A stretch of DNA of 64,000 nt, from NCBI GenBank assembly GCA_027625915.1, contig JANTQA010000023.1:11532001-11596000 (forward strand), read 5' to 3'. Position 1 is the stretch's first letter. Every line of letters starts with the position of its first letter. Shown here piece by piece: positions 24,101 to 35,752 of this stretch. A model generated the notes under the pieces. The model did not search any database and had not been told where the DNA came from. It saw only the letters and a program-made list of their open reading frames with translations. Source of the stretch: Anaeramoeba flamelloides (taxonomy: Eukaryota; Metamonada; Anaeramoebidae). The position numbers and the translations under genes were made by a program.

Positions 24101-26335
24101 TTCATTATTTAATCATTCATGTTTAGAAACTTGAAAAAGTAACTATTTTTTCAATTTTTTTAATTTCAAGATTTACCCAATAATTGTTGGCATAAAAAGT
24201 CCAAGATTGGATTATTTTTGTTTCATTTTTATGAAGTTAGTTGTATTTTCAATACATTTCCAATAGAAGAAAAATAATTTGTAAAAATAATCTCTGGGTT
24301 AATTATTTAATTTTTTACAAAAATAGAATATTTTAAAAAAAGGTATTTTTTTAGCAACTAATCGATATTTCAAGACAAATTTAAGAAAGATATTTTTCAA
24401 TTTGGGGGTCTTAATATTGATGGTTCATCCTTTAAATTTGTTTCTCGAAATGTATATTTTTTTCTAAAATTCTTTGGGTTTTTTTACTACTCTAAGGATC
24501 ATTTTTTAATTGATGAGATCAACTATTAATTAATATTTTGCAAATCGAATTTTTTTTTCTTAGAAATTTGAACCATGGAGCACTAATATGATTTACCTTC
24601 AATAGCAACATACTTTTTTTTAGACTTCTCCATTGTAGGCGTTAATCCTCTAAACAATCAAAAAAAAAGAAAAAAAAAAAGAGTTGAAAATTATAGATCT
24701 CAATTATTTCAAGTCTGAAATTCTTTAAAATGGTTAGGTTATGAGATATATGGTTTAAATAAATGAATTTTCACAGTGAATCGAAAAAAGATAAAATTTA
24801 GAATCCATATTTACCATTCTGGAAAAAAATTGTCAAATCGGTTTTAATTGTAAGATGGATTTTGGATTTTAGATGGTAGCAAAAAGAAAAAATTTTCAAT
24901 TATTTTTTTACTTATTGTCCACTGATCAATTAAGACATATGAAATTGAAATTGCTCAAACTTGATTAGTACCTACTGTTAAAATCTTAAAGCCAATTTTA
25001 CATGAAAGGAAAAAAGCATAGAATCAAAAAATCCAAAAAATTCACTTTTACTAATGTTTACAATTAAAATCTCAAATTTGTTTAAAAGTGAATCTGCTTT
25101 AAATTTTGTGTGTTGTTTTGAATTGTATTTTGATTACAAAAATCAGTCTAATTTTTGAGACTTGGTTTTTGTTTTTAAATGAAGGAAAAAAGACATTAAA
25201 AAAATTTGAAAATGAGAATATTTCACTACTGTTTTACCATTAAAATCGATTTGACAATTTTTTTCTAGAACAGTTAGTCCAAATAAGAATCAAAAAAAAA
25301 ATTATTAAAAAAAAATAAAAAAGAATATTTACCGTATGAAACTCTTTCATTCTATGCAATTTTACTGACAGAAAAATTTGAACAAAAGTAATTATCAGAA
25401 AGAAAATAAAGAAAACAACTTCAAGAGCCAAAATTCCTTTTAAATTAAAAAAAAAGAGAAAACAAACAAAGAATTTTGAATATAAAAACAATTAAGAAAA
25501 GATTTGAGTATATTTGGGAATTATTAATTAGGAAATAGGAAATGGAAATAGGAAATAGGAAATAGGAAGGTTTCTAAATGAAGCTTATGACTTACCTTGT
25601 TGATCGCAACTAAATTCTTGCCTCCATTTGCTAGACATTGGATTCCAGATATGCACTTGCATGTTCTCAATTGTAATTGAATCTGAATTACAATCTGAAA
25701 GGGAAAAATACCACATATGTGATTCTTTGATATCAGAAAATTTTTCATAACTTAATACTTTATTGTAAACATTTCGATTGGTTTTAGCTTTATTGTTTTT
25801 TAGAGTGCAACTATCTTTGTTTGTGATTGAATCCCAAGATCCTTTTTGATCATCATAAAAAGAAAGAACTAAGGGCTTTTTTGTTTCAATAATCCAACTA
25901 ATATTACCATAACCTTCGGGTATAAAAAAAATATTCCAAAAAGAAGAAAAAAAAAAAAATAGGAATTTATTTAATAAATTAATAACAAAGATAGGTTTTG
26001 TTTTTATTTTGTTTTTGAAGAAAGTAAAAAAACAAAAGAAAACAAGAGTGTTTAGGTTTGAAGTTCTTGATTGGTTTTTAATTTGGTGTTCATGAACCAA
26101 AGTATGTCTTTTGTTTTTTGATTTTTTATTTCTGATTTTGTTTTTTGATTTTGTTTTGAAAAGGATTGTAAAGGAGAAAGTAATTACTTTGACTGCTTTT
26201 ATGGAAACAAAATCTTGTAAAATAATCCCAATTTGTTGATCGTTTCCATGACCCTTCCAAACGGAGTGCTGTTGATGGGTTTGAAATCAGTAAAATTAAA
26301 AGAATTACACTTAGGAACTTTAACGATTTATGCAT
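15177..26335 (-). CDS. GPR180/TMEM145-type seven-transmembrane protein, six exons
   Basis: Assembled on the minus strand from six exons with GT-AG borders and matching phase: 26335-26188, 25913-25596, 25436-25333, 22263-22140, 19810-19407, 15389-15177 (1311 bases, 436 residues). The start at 26335 gives a signal peptide (MHKSLKFLSVILLILLI..). Exons 1-2 encode the ectodomain, with the family's W..FTRFCF and FYDDQ..SW features. Exon 3 carries membrane segment 1, exon 4 segment 2 with HFGSFAQNGIGSSGLFVFG, exon 5 segments 3-6 beginning LLLVLLAFGWTI, and exon 6 segment 7 (FLAYAFMIYLLWP) plus an acidic tail ending SSNSEEDEKL. The order and the GWTI motif fit the GPR180/TMEM145 family, membrane proteins of the secretory pathway or cell surface with no settled ligand. 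An upstream in-frame Met exists at 26419 but would bury the signal peptide. Introns are 274, 159, 3069, 2329 and 4017 bp, and the long ones are full of repeats. Exon borders are inferred, not proven. Confidence 0.82.
16078..16490. mobile_element. Short inverted-repeat element in the last intron
   Basis: GTGAAACATGG...ACACGGTTTTTCATTGG at 16078-16120 is matched in reverse by CCAATGAAAAACCGTGTTTC at 16459-16478 and the T-rich stretch after it. The ~320-bp interior is A/T-rich. A related interior segment (AATTTAATAATTAATTAATC then AAAGAAAAACC) recurs around 19975-20060 in the next intron. Likely a MITE-like element. Confidence 0.55.
16678..17362. mobile_element. TTAA-bounded inverted-repeat element, copy 1
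   Basis: Starts TTAAGGGTCGAGTCATTACG and ends in the inverted form TTAATGACTAGACCCTTAA, so the termini are ~28-bp inverted repeats bounded by TTAA (16678-16681 and 17359-17362). Inside is a second inverted pair, AAAAAGCGCCAAAGAGCGAC at 16837 onwards and its complement near 16918-16940, which makes a ~110-bp stem-loop. No transposase. TTAA borders are typical of piggyBac-type insertion, but the family is not proven. The 70-residue minus frame at 16763-16975 spans the stem-loop and is not considered a gene. Confidence 0.8.
17359..18130. mobile_element. TTAA-bounded inverted-repeat element, degraded tandem copy 2
   Basis: Abuts copy 1, sharing its TTAA, and begins TTAAGTGTCAAGTCATTACT. It follows the same order (GCGTCAAAGATAGACACTC, a CTCTTTGGCACTTTTTGAGA stem, GTTTCAAATTAAAGAAATTT) but with many differences and extra T-rich insertions. 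The right end near 18115-18130 is blurred. It is clearly older than copies 1 and 3. Confidence 0.7.
18835..18957. repeat. Near-perfect short hairpin
   Basis: CCAAAATTGGAGATATTTTT at 18835 is repeated inverted at the right end as ATATCTCCAATTTTGG (18942-18957), with A- and T-runs pairing and a ~70-bp loop. Located in the last intron of the GPR180-like gene. Confidence 0.8.
20769..20931. repeat. Two adjacent short hairpins (CCTA/TAACGG family)
   Basis: CCTAGCTTTTCCAGAATTC pairs with its reverse near 20833-20850, and then CTAACGGCGCTTTTTTTTAA pairs with the A-run and CCTAACGG at 20913-20931. Related hairpins with the same TTAGG/T-run/AATTTTTGAAAT design occur at 29912-29996 and 35753-36000. Confidence 0.65.
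21150..21680. repeat. Dispersed repeat, copy in intron 4 of the GPR180-like gene
   Basis: Aligns by eye, same direction, with 38475-38985 across about 500 bp: GGAAATAATTTTGATTTTTG, AAAATATGAAAATCATTTTT, GTTTTTTGTTTTCATTT, a TTGATCGATCAAT box, ACAAATTTGCTAATAC, GTTAACATTTCAATTAGT and GTGTGTTAAAAATTTT. Its first ~300 bp also resemble the terminal segment of the inner foldback arm (5340-5660), so all belong to one family. No coding region is seen. Confidence 0.65.
22449..23895. repeat. Older inverted repeat around the TTAA element in intron 3
   Basis: AAAACGTCGAAAATACTCGAA (read up to 20 bases) at ~22452-22471 recurs in reverse at ~23873-23892, and the similarity extends ~90 bp inward with AAATATTTCGAATTTTTTCA-like sequence. 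The TTAA element at 22583-23280 sits between these arms, so it probably inserted into an older foldback. A related arm sequence is seen near 46128-46225. Confidence 0.55.
22583..23280. mobile_element. TTAA-bounded inverted-repeat element, copy 3 (reverse orientation)
   Basis: Reverse-orientation copy of 16678-17362, bounded by TTAA at 22583-22586 and 23277-23280, with termini TTAAGGGTCTAGTCATTAAC and the complement of TTAAGGGTCGAGT. The stem-loop with GCGCCAAAGAGCGACACTTC is intact. In the 213-base stretch around the stem-loop, three translated differences from copy 1 are visible, so the two copies are nearly identical and recent. Confidence 0.82.
25529..25570. repeat. Short GGAAATA-type tandem run
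   Basis: Four to five imperfect AGGAAATAGGAAAT-like units in the 159-bp intron between exons 2 and 3 of the GPR180-like gene. Confidence 0.75.
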
Positions 26336-28713
26336 TATGAAAGAATAAAAAAAAATGAATTTTCTTTTGAAATTTTCAGACAAATAGAGAATGATTTCAA
26401 AAAATTTGAGAACAGACAAAGATTATATTGTGTTTATTGAGGAATTTGATTGAATTATTGATGGGATTTAAATTTTGAATGGGTTTCATAGATTTATTTG
26501 TTTGAAAATTGCTTCACAAACTCTCAGAATCCACAATACTAGTCTCTGAGTTTGTGTTTCGTTTATTGTTCAAAAGTCCAGAAAAAAAAAAGAAAAAACC
26601 ATTATATTTTCTATTGGTTCTTTCTCAGTATATATTTTCATTTTATTGAAACCATTTAAATTGAATTTATTGATATTACATTGTTTTTTAGAGCGAAATG
26701 ATTTTCAATTTATAAAAATTTAGTTGTGTTTTCAAATTCTCCTTTTTTTATGAAAATGATAAATGATTTTCAATTTCTGAATGAGTAATTGTCAATTAAA
26801 CTCAAATATTTATTTTTATCTTTAGAATTATTTATTAAATCTCTCATCAAGTATTAATTATTATAATTTGATAATTGTTATTAACTCACAACTTTTTCTC
26901 TATTATTTAATTCCTCTCATATGAATTTTATTTCTTTTAAACTTGGAAAAGGATGATATAGCAAAAACCAAAGAATGATAAAATTTAGGATTTATACAAA
27001 AAAGTCACTTAAATTAAAAAAAAAGTTAACTGTTTATAAATAATTTTTTTCTGGGAAACTTAGTTTACATGCTTGTTTAAATCAGAAACACACAAAAAAT
27101 CCAAGGATGTACATTGATTTATTTTTTGAAAAAGTTATCTTCTGCTCAAAATTCGCCATAGATTCCACATTATTTTAACAACAGAAACTAATTATATCAG
27201 TTTAATACTTTTTATATTTAATAAAAATTGAATTTTAAAATGACATTTTTTTATTAAAAAAAAAAAAATAATTATTATTTTTTGGAAAGAGTAAATGTAT
27301 TTGGTACAAAATGTATGAATTTATTTTTAATATTGTTAATTTTTAATTGAAAATATTTTATTTTTTTTTTATTGGTAATGTTGAAAAAATGAAAATTTCA
27401 CTTTAGATCTTTTTTTAGATATTTTTTAAAAAGGGAATTTAATTGTAAAACCATGAGTTTTATTACTATTCATGAGAAATATACGCCTAAATATATTTAG
27501 GGTTTACAAAGAAAAAAAAATCATCGACCAACTAATTAAACTAAAGTTACGAAAGAAGGTTCTGGTTCATCTAAAATGTTAATTTTTCAACATATGTTAT
27601 GTTTAACATATTAATTTAAAATATAGTTAAGAAAATTATTTCCTAGGATCTATTCTTCTGTAAATATTTATAAGTCTTTTTGAAGGAAATTATAGAGACA
27701 ATACACTTATTTTCAAAATAAAATTACAATAACTTCATTGAATTCAACACTTGTTTATAAAAAAAGTTTTAATTTAATTTTTTTTTATTTTTATGTTACT
27801 AAATTATTTTTTTATTCTATTTTATTTCTTGTTTTAATTTCTCTTTCGTTTATTAAAACAAAAATTTATTTTTCCATTTGATTAATATTTTCCATCAAAA
27901 AAAAAAAAAAAAATGAATATTAATACAAACCAAATAATAGGGTTTTTGATGAAAATATTATTTTCACATTATTAAAAATAAATTTCTGATGGTATTAAAA
28001 AATCGTGATTATTCCCATTTTAAAGGTGAAAATCATAAAATCGCGATAATCGACATTATTGTAATAAAATAACATCACTAAACATCAAAATTATTTTTTT
28101 GTGATCAAATTACAAAAAAAATAACTTGAATTATATAAATCTTGTGGGACTTTTACTTCGAATTCCCGCTTCAAAAGTGTTAAAAACTGTTTTAAAAGGT
28201 TGTAAAGTATCTCCAAGTGTTTGAAAATTTAGAAAGACATAAATTTTTATAAAAGGAATATTTTTTTTGTAATGATACAAATATTTTTTTTCATTTTTTT
28301 TAACTATTATAAAGTCTCGAACAAATTTTAATATCAAATAAATAATTTTTGATTTCAGCAACTGTATTGGAATATGAAATAAGTGTGTTTATTTAAAATG
28401 TAGTAATTATCTTCACATGTTTAATAACCAAAAAGAAGAAAGATGAATTTTACTTCTTATTTATCGTTATCAATCAAAAAATAAAAAAACATCCAGCTCT
28501 ATTTTTTCAATAGTCATATTTACACTAGTTTATGGGTAAGAAGAAAAATCAAAAAATAAAGTAAATCAGCAAAAAATCTCTTTAATAAAGAGTGATAATG
28601 CTGCTAGTATGTTGATTAATACTTTTGAGATTGAACTAGTTATTTGTATTGAGAGAAAAATTTATAATTCTGAATTTCTAAATAATTTTAAGATATTTAA
28701 CTCCTGAAGAAAG

Positions 28714-28715
<2 letters not shown>

Positions 28716-28761
<46 letters not shown>
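28716..28761. repeat. (AT)n dinucleotide run
   Basis: About 23 uninterrupted AT units. Confidence 0.95.
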
Positions 28762-28764
<3 letters not shown>

Positions 28765-29911
28765 ACACAGTATTAAAACTCTGTTACTTTGATTCTGTGC
28801 TGATTGATCTTCAAGTTGGTATGAATTTTAAAGTTTTTTTAATAAGTTAAAAAAAGAAATTTTTTTTTCCAAAAATTGAAGATAGATCAGTAAATAATCT
28901 AAAAATCTTAGAGTTTTAATGCCTAAAAAATTAATATTATTCCCATTTTCCATGGTTTATTCATCTTAAATAGTAAAAAAAAAATTGAATTTCCCATAAA
29001 GGTTAAAATGAAATTAGTATTGAAGTTTTCTTTGTTAAAAATCTGTATAAAGTTTTAAAAACCGGCTATTTTGAGAAAATGAAGACTTTTTGGATGAGAT
29101 TATATGTAATAAAACTGTTTTTAAGACTTTCAGTATTGATAAAGTAAGAATTTTGTTTAAAGGGGTTTTTTTCTCCATATTCTAGACTCAAACTTGCATT
29201 TAAAGGTTGAGCCTTGGATTTATTAAATTAGAAAATTCAAAAAAATATCAAAAAGTCCAGAACTTTTTAAAAGATCTTTATCAATAAATTGTGAAATTGT
29301 ATTTTTAGATTTTTTGGAGGGTGTAGGGTCTTTTGAATTTAGAGTGGGAAATTTAAACTGCTAAATTTTATAACTTTTAAGTGGTAGCTCTTCATTATTG
29401 ACAAATAAAAATAATTTAATTTTGGTAATTTCGATGTTATTTTTTATTTTATTGTTGTGAAAAAGAATTCTTATCGGTGTATAATAATCATGTTTCAAAA
29501 TGGATAACTTTTTTGTTTTTTCCAGAAATTTTACATTAAAATATTAATGAAATCTTCTATACACGATCATAAAAAATTTTTTCAAAAAAAAATCAAACAT
29601 TTGCTTATTTTTCACTTTTTGATAACTTCATTATAATAAACACTATTAGTTAATAAATGATCTTGGATAAAAAAATATTTTTAAAGATATTTAACAATTT
29701 AAGTTGGAAAATTCTATTTTCCAGTAAGATTTTTTTTAAATTTAATAGTAAAAAATTTGAATATTTTGATCTTACACAGTTATGAGGTTATAATCATATA
29801 TTTTAAAAGTATTTTAAATTTAATATAAATCTTTCAAACTGATAACCAATTATTTGGACTATGAAATTATTTATTAATATACATTTAAAAAAATCATTTT
29901 TTTTTGATTTT

Positions 29912-29996
29912 CCGTTAGGTTTTTTTTAATTTTTGAAATGAATAGAAAATTTTAATAAATTTTCTGTTTATTTCAAAAAGTAAAAAAAAACCTAGG
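29912..29996. repeat. Short hairpin, CCGTTAGG/CCTAGG family
   Basis: CCGTTAGGTTTTTTTTAATT at the left pairs with AAAAAAAAACCTAGG at the right, with ATTTTTGAAATGAATAGAAA pairing against the TTCTGTTTATTTCAAAAA side. Same design as 20769-20931 and 35753-36000. Confidence 0.7.
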
Positions 29997-31801
29997 ACAC
30001 TCACAATAATTATCATCAGTGATTTTTTTTCTCTGTTTCAGTTTTATTAGATGAGTACAATGTTTTCATAACTATTCGTTATTACCCATCAAAGTAAATA
30101 TCTCCAAGTTGAATTAATCTAGAATTTATTCTTCCGTTTATTTGTAGTTTTTTACCCGAAAAATGCCTTTTTTCTAGACTAGAGACTTTTCAAAACCATA
30201 GTACTATTAACAACAATAAATACAATAGTCTCGTGAATTTAAACTTCTGGGATTTTGATTATATTGTGAATAAACTTTATTATTCAAGATGAAAGGTTAA
30301 GGAATGGAGTAGTTTTGTCTAACTTTTTTTTTTTCAATTCTATTTTTTCATACTAGTATATAATTTAAGTAAATATGCTATATTTTTTAAAGATTCTATT
30401 ATTAACTAATAAATTCTCTAAGAACAACCAAATTTAATATTTTTTTCATAAAAACTAAGTTAATTTTAAAGGCAATTTCTTCAATAAAAAAAATAATAAT
30501 TGATCGTAAAAATGATGTAAAAAATATCAAAAATTTGTAACAAATTCCTTTCATAATTTAAATTTTTCTCAAAACATTGAGGAAATGACCTTCAAAATTG
30601 CTTTTGATTAGGGTTGACTATTTTAGATAGATTAAGATGATGAATTAGAACTACGTAAAGTAAATATTTGTATTTTATTTGAAATCCGTGCTTTTATCTT
30701 TGGACAAAAAAAAACGAAATCAAATAAACTTAGTTTCTGCCAAGGTAACCAATATTTTTTTCAAATATCAATTATTTTATATAATCGAGTTTTGGGGAAA
30801 AAAATAAGAAATAAAAAGAATAACACACATCAAAAAAATTTTGATTTATACCCGAAATAAAACTAATTAATCAATAGATTTTCTTAAAATTGAAAAACTC
30901 AAATTCTTACGGAATTATTGAGAAAAACAAGAGTGTTTCTTTTTGATCCAATACTGATATCTGAATAATAAATATGAAACAATTTTCACTTCATTTTCTA
31001 GTATTTTCTTTTAGAAATAAAGCCCCTAAAATGAAGTGGGTTTGTATTTGTGGTTTCTATTTGAAAAAGGAAATGAAATATATGTGAAAATTTTGGACCT
31101 TTATTAATCAAACATCAGGATTAAAGATTTAATAAACTTCCAATTGAAAAAAAAATGATTTATCAATAATAATTTCCACAGTTTCAATAACATTAAAATA
31201 ACATAGTTTTGTCAAGTTACTATTGATCTTGTAATAAAAAAATTTTACAACTGAATTTTATTTTAAAAAAAGATCGAAAAAAAAAAAAAAATGTGTAAAA
31301 ATGTTAAAAAATGATTTCAATTTTGAAAATTTCTACAATAATTTTTTTTTTTTAATATCCATACAAACACTTTAAACATTGGTGTTTAATACATTATAGC
31401 TGGGCTCTTTGACTGGAAAATGATTTATGTAAAAAATTCATTGTTAATTTTGCTAAGTAATTAGTAATGTTTTAGGAATTAATGAGTTAATTGAAAAAAA
31501 AAATTCTATGAAAATCAATGTTGGTTTTGTAATTTTGAAGTTGGTGGGGGAGGGGGGGTAGTAAAATCAAAATAAAGACCAAAAAAAAAATAAATAAATG
31601 ATTTTTATCTTATAATTTTGGTTCGGTCAACTTAAACCAAAAAAAAGAATATAAATAAGTATTATAGATTAGAAATCCTTTTTTTACTTTGGTGATAAAA
31701 TTAATTAAGAATATTTGGAAAAATGAACAATTACTGAATATTTTTAAAGTATATAGAAGAATCAAACAAGTTTTCATTTAATCAATAAATATGATTTTCC
31801 T

Positions 31802-32002
31802 TACAGTCAGTTGCACTTTTAAAACACAAAATTTAAATTAAATTTAAGTCACAATAAAAATCTCAGATTAAGACACAAAATTCAGATTCTAGTAAAATAA
31901 ATTGTTTAAAAAAAAATTACAAATTTTTTGCCTTAATTTAAGATTTTTTTTGTGCATTAAATTTCGTTGAAAGTTTGTTCCATAAAAGTGGAACTGACTG
32001 TA
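31802..32002. mobile_element. ~200-bp TACAGTCAGTT MITE, copy 1
   Basis: Starts TACAGTCAGTTGCACTTTTA and ends TAAAAGTGGAACTGACTGTA, giving ~25-bp terminal inverted repeats bounded by TA. The interior carries ATCTCAGATTAAGACACAAA and its inverted counterpart (TTTTTTGCCTTAATTTAAGA), so the whole unit folds. TA borders and a CAGT terminus fit non-autonomous Tc1/mariner elements. Confidence 0.85.
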
Positions 32003-32570
32003 TTGGTTTTTTAATTTGAATTACGCCAAAATACATGAAAACTTTTTTTTTTCTTTTTAATTAATTCTGAATTCTATGATTAAATATTACCAAAAACAAT
32101 TAATTTTCACTTAGTCTTTTTTAAATAGTTAAAAAAAAGAAAAAAAAAATTATAAAAATTACAATAAAGGTATATTCCATGGGATAAATCAAAATATTAG
32201 AGATAAAAATTAGAATATTTCAAGAATAAATTCTCTTTAATCGGTTTTTTTTTTGTTAAATCAATAAAAATTAATTGTTTTTTTTTTTTTTTTTTCAATC
32301 TTTCAACTTTATTTCATAGGTTTACTAATTGAAAGTGTTAAATAATTTTATTTTATTATTTAATAAAAGGAAAAAAACTATTTATTCTGAATTTTTTATC
32401 TATTTTTTAATTTTTACAAAATTGAAATATAATAAATAGTATGTTTTATATCAAAGGTATAAAATCTCAAGAGTGTAAACCGTATTATTGAGGTTAATCC
32501 GAAAACCATGAACTTTTCATAAACATATGAAATTCTCAATTGTTCTATTCAATCCTAAAGTTAAGTGAAA

Positions 32571-33245
32571 AAATCCAAATTTTATTCTCGTTTGACAGAT
32601 AAATCCAGAAATTATATAGTAACATTTAAATCTCACAACTGAGAAATTGTTTACCTATTCCAAATCTCGAAATTTTAAGAACTTGGTAAAAGTAGAAATC
32701 AAAAAAATCCAAAATCAACAAAATTAATTCTTAAAATACCGAAAGTTAAAATATAATTTATTTGATTATACCTTAAAACAAAGATAAATTTATTATAAAC
32801 ATCGATTATGCTAAAGGTTTTATTTTTACATTCAAAAAATATAGTTTTATTTTCTTTCGATCTTTATTTTGTTAATTATTTTCAAAAATTTTATATTTAA
32901 TTGGTTAACTTTGAAGAAAATTTTTTTTGAAGAAATAGTTGAGACTTAAATTTATGAACATTCAAAAGAATCAAACATCTTTATCAAATAAAAATTCATT
33001 CAATTACTTTAAATAGATAAAAATAATTCAATTTTGAAGAATTTTTAATATCAAAATTGTATTTTTCTATTTCTATCATTTTCTCTATTAATTTTGTCGA
33101 TTTGGGATTTTTTTGATTTCTACTTTTACCAAGTTCTTAAAATTTTGAGATTTAGAGTGCTTAGAAATTTCTCAGTTGTCCATTTAATGACTACTACATA
33201 ATTTCTGGATTTATCTATCAAATGAGAATATATTTTCAAATTTTT
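32571..33245. mobile_element. Foldback element, AGATAAAT family, copy 1
   Basis: Arms of ~165 bp (32571-32735 and about 33085-33245 inverted) around a ~350-bp A/T-rich loop. Matched landmarks are AGATAAATCCAGAAATTAT, CAACTGAGAAATT and ACTTGGTAAAAGTAGAAATC. No coding region. A second, diverged member is at 46236-47045. Confidence 0.75.
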
Positions 33246-34323
33246 ATTAATATTTTCTAATGTTTGGAAAAAGACAATGTCGCAATTTTTTCAAATATTT
33301 ATGATGTATTTGGTTTGGTATTCAGTTAATTGGGTGTTTTTTTTTTTCCCAATTCATAATGTATCCAATTGGTGAACACAACTTTTCAATTTGACATAAT
33401 TATAGACTTTTCCTTTTCATTTTTTGAATAAAAAAAAGTGAAAAAATTTAGAATTCATTTTCTAATTTTTCATAAAACAAAAACAAATCTTTCAAAGAAA
33501 AAGATTAAAATTGTGTTCTGTATTTATTTGTTTGATTGTTCGTTCTCCTCAATTCAATTCAATTTATTAAGTGAACTAAGAATCCAAAACGAAAAGAATT
33601 TTGAAGAGTTAAAAAAAGTAAAAACCAGTCGAAATTTAAATACATTTATATTTCAAACAACTCTAGAAATAAGAATTAAACCACTAACGAAATTTTTTCA
33701 TTCCAATAAACACCTATTTTGTTGTTATTTTTTAAAAAAAGTCATGACAAATAAGTTTAAGTAATATTTTAATTCTTGACAGAATTGAAGTTTTATGTTT
33801 TCAGGATTTTTTTAAAAACTTTTCTGACAGTCCTTTTTCCAACGACTTAAATTTTTGAAAAAAAAAAAACGTTTAAGAACACAAACTAAAATTTTTTGGA
33901 TACAAATAAAAAAAAAACTAGTTGAAAATATTTCATATAAAAACCCCTTTCTACAATTTAAAGACAAAAAAAATGAGGGTTAGATTACTTAAGTGGAATA
34001 ACTTTTGTAAATTTCAGAAAAAAAAAAATCAATTATTTATTAAAGAACTTATAATATTTGTGTATGTTCGTTTCCTGAACTACTGTTTATTCTTCTCATT
34101 TTTAACTTCTCAAAAAGTGAAAAAGATAAATAATTATGAATTTTATCCAACTTACCCTCTTGTAATAAAATTCGAAAACCCCAAAAAAACAATTTTTTTT
34201 CTTTTTTTTTATCTTGCACAATCCCAGAAACACTCTTTCCGCAACTCTCAAAAAACAAAAATAGCAAAACAAACAACCAAACAAACAATAAACAAATACA
34301 AATACAAATAACAAATAACGAAG

Positions 34324-35589
34324 ATGAAAAACAAAAAAACAACCTTTTATTCCTTACCAAAAACACCAAAAACAACAGCGAAAACAACACCAAAAACAAA
34401 CGAGGCGACCCCAGAAAACGAAGGTGTTATGGACGCTGCCTTGGATCAATTTGGGGATGATTTAGATGATGCCTTTAAGGATTCCTTCGATCGATTGGAG
34501 TTATCTGTGCATTCGATCAGCGGGTTCCGCGAAGCCCTGTATGGCGAAAAAAGCAAGTTGTTCAAGATCTTTGATCAGGGGAAGGAAGAGTTGAAAAACC
34601 GAGCGAAGCACATCATCGAAGAGGAAATCACGTCCAAGATGGAAACGCACGAGTTCCAATCGTTCGTCACGAAATTTGCATTCCTCCTTGGTGTCTTCGG
34701 GCTAATTTTCAGCGAGGCGATCTTCTTCACAAGGCCCTTCTGGTTCCCCAAATACTATACGCTCTGCTATTTCCCGCTTGTCGGGCTCAGGTATTACCTG
34801 TACAAAAAAAAAAACCTGCATTACTTTTTGCTGGACTTTTGCTATTGGGTCAACTCCTTGCTGCTGATCTTCATTTATTTGTACCGAAACAAACTCTTCT
34901 TCCTCATGGTCTTTGCAAGCGTCAACGGGCCCGTCTTGACGAGCATCTCGTTTTGGAAGAATTCGATGGTTTTCCATTCGCTAACGAAAATCACATCCCT
35001 GTTCATCCATTTGTTCCCGGCGATGGTGACCTATGTCCTGCGGTGGATCATCATCGGCGACGACATCTGCCTCCGTCCCGACTGCAAGGTTTCCTTTGCA
35101 CAGACCATTGGCTTTTCGATGGTGCTCTATTTCATATGGCAACTCTTTTATTTCATCAAAACAGAAATCATCAACGAGTCAAGGAAAAATAAAGATGAGC
35201 TCATGACCTCCTTTATTTGGCAGAAAACTCATAACAGCATGAATAAAATCCTCTTGTTAAGGTTCCCCGAAAAGTATCACGTCTATTTGTACATGTTCTA
35301 CCAATCCATCTACCATGCGCTAACAATGCTGCCAGTGAAATTTATGTTCCAATATAAGATAGTCCACAGTATTGCAATAATCTTCCAAATATTGGTTTCC
35401 ATAAGAAATGGCGCATCATTTTATTTTGATTTCGTCCCTACTAAATCCATTTTCTCTCAAAAAAAGAGGGAGCAGGCAGAAAAGGAAAAAATGCTCAGGA
35501 AAAAGGCTAAAAAAATAGAAAAGAATTCTGAGGTTAGAGAACCCACAGAATTCGAACAATTAATTGATTCACAGTTCATGAAGGATTAA
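34324..35589 (+). CDS. GPC1: Glycerophosphocholine acyltransferase (GPC1/DUF2838 family)
   Basis: Single-exon, 421 residues, the usual size for this family. The enzyme transfers an acyl group from acyl-CoA to glycerophosphocholine to make lysophosphatidylcholine, and is a multi-pass membrane protein. Visible family features are LRYYLYKKKNLHYFLLDFCY (to ~residue 174) with H166 and D171, then NGPVLTSISFWKNSMVFHS (201-219) and TKITSLFIHLFP (221-232), with H218 and H229. About eight hydrophobic segments lie between residues 115 and 370. The N-terminal 35 residues are Lys/Thr/Pro-rich and A/T-biased, so translation could start at Met36 (VMDAALDQFG) instead. A soluble charged tail (KKREQAEKEK) ends the protein. 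The central coding part is visibly richer in G and C than neighbouring genes. The family call rests on motifs I recognise; the symbol follows the yeast name. Confidence 0.88.
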   Translation: MKNKKTTFYSLPKTPKTTAKTTPKTNEATPENEGVMDAALDQFGDDLDDAFKDSFDRLELSVHSISGFREALYGEKSKLFKIFDQGKEELKNRAKHIIEEEITSKMETHEFQSFVTKFAFLLGVFGLIFSEAIFFTRPFWFPKYYTLCYFPLVGLRYYLYKKKNLHYFLLDFCYWVNSLLLIFIYLYRNKLFFLMVFASVNGPVLTSISFWKNSMVFHSLTKITSLFIHLFPAMVTYVLRWIIIGDDICLRPDCKVSFAQTIGFSMVLYFIWQLFYFIKTEIINESRKNKDELMTSFIWQKTHNSMNKILLLRFPEKYHVYLYMFYQSIYHALTMLPVKFMFQYKIVHSIAIIFQILVSIRNGASFYFDFVPTKSIFSQKKREQAEKEKMLRKKAKKIEKNSEVREPTEFEQLIDSQFMKD

Positions 35590-35752
35590 TTTTTATTTTA
35601 TTTTATTATTTATTTTTTATATCTTTGTTTATTCACAAATTCTTTATTAATTTTATTACAATTAGCAAGAAATAAATTTTGAGTAAAAATATTTTATTTA
35701 TTTTTTTTTATTATTGAAGAGAGAGGTTGCCATTAACTTTATCCTCTTACTT

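Larger units (their letters stand above)
26336..34323. other. 8-kb intergenic region
   Basis: Upstream flank of both the minus-strand GPR180-like gene and the plus-strand acyltransferase gene, so promoters of both should lie at its two ends. I see no gene: the frames at 28131-28361, 33438-33764 and 33922-34311 are A/T-driven and have no protein features. It holds a TA run, one short hairpin, one MITE, one foldback element and a ~110-bp dispersed repeat (31355-31465, resembling 23915-24010). Confidence 0.6.

Noticed and set aside
24590-24660. Splice-like segment (minus strand) that could encode GLTPTMEKSKKKYVAIE
   Set aside because: The exons at 25436-25333 and 22263-22140 join in phase and already give a continuous family-like protein. 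Adding this segment would disrupt it.
24960-25000. Segment (minus strand) reading ILTVGTNQ that resembles a membrane-segment start
   Set aside because: It runs into a stop in the needed frame and lacks a good donor; the next real exon is at 22263.
33438-34311. Two A/T-rich plus-strand frames upstream of the acyltransferase
   Set aside because: Composition is Phe/Lys/Ile noise, with no domains and no splice link to the gene.
34324-35589. First thought: TMEM120-like membrane protein
   Set aside because: The HYFLLDFCYWVN and NGPVLTSISFWKNSMVFHS motifs fit the glycerophosphocholine acyltransferase family better.
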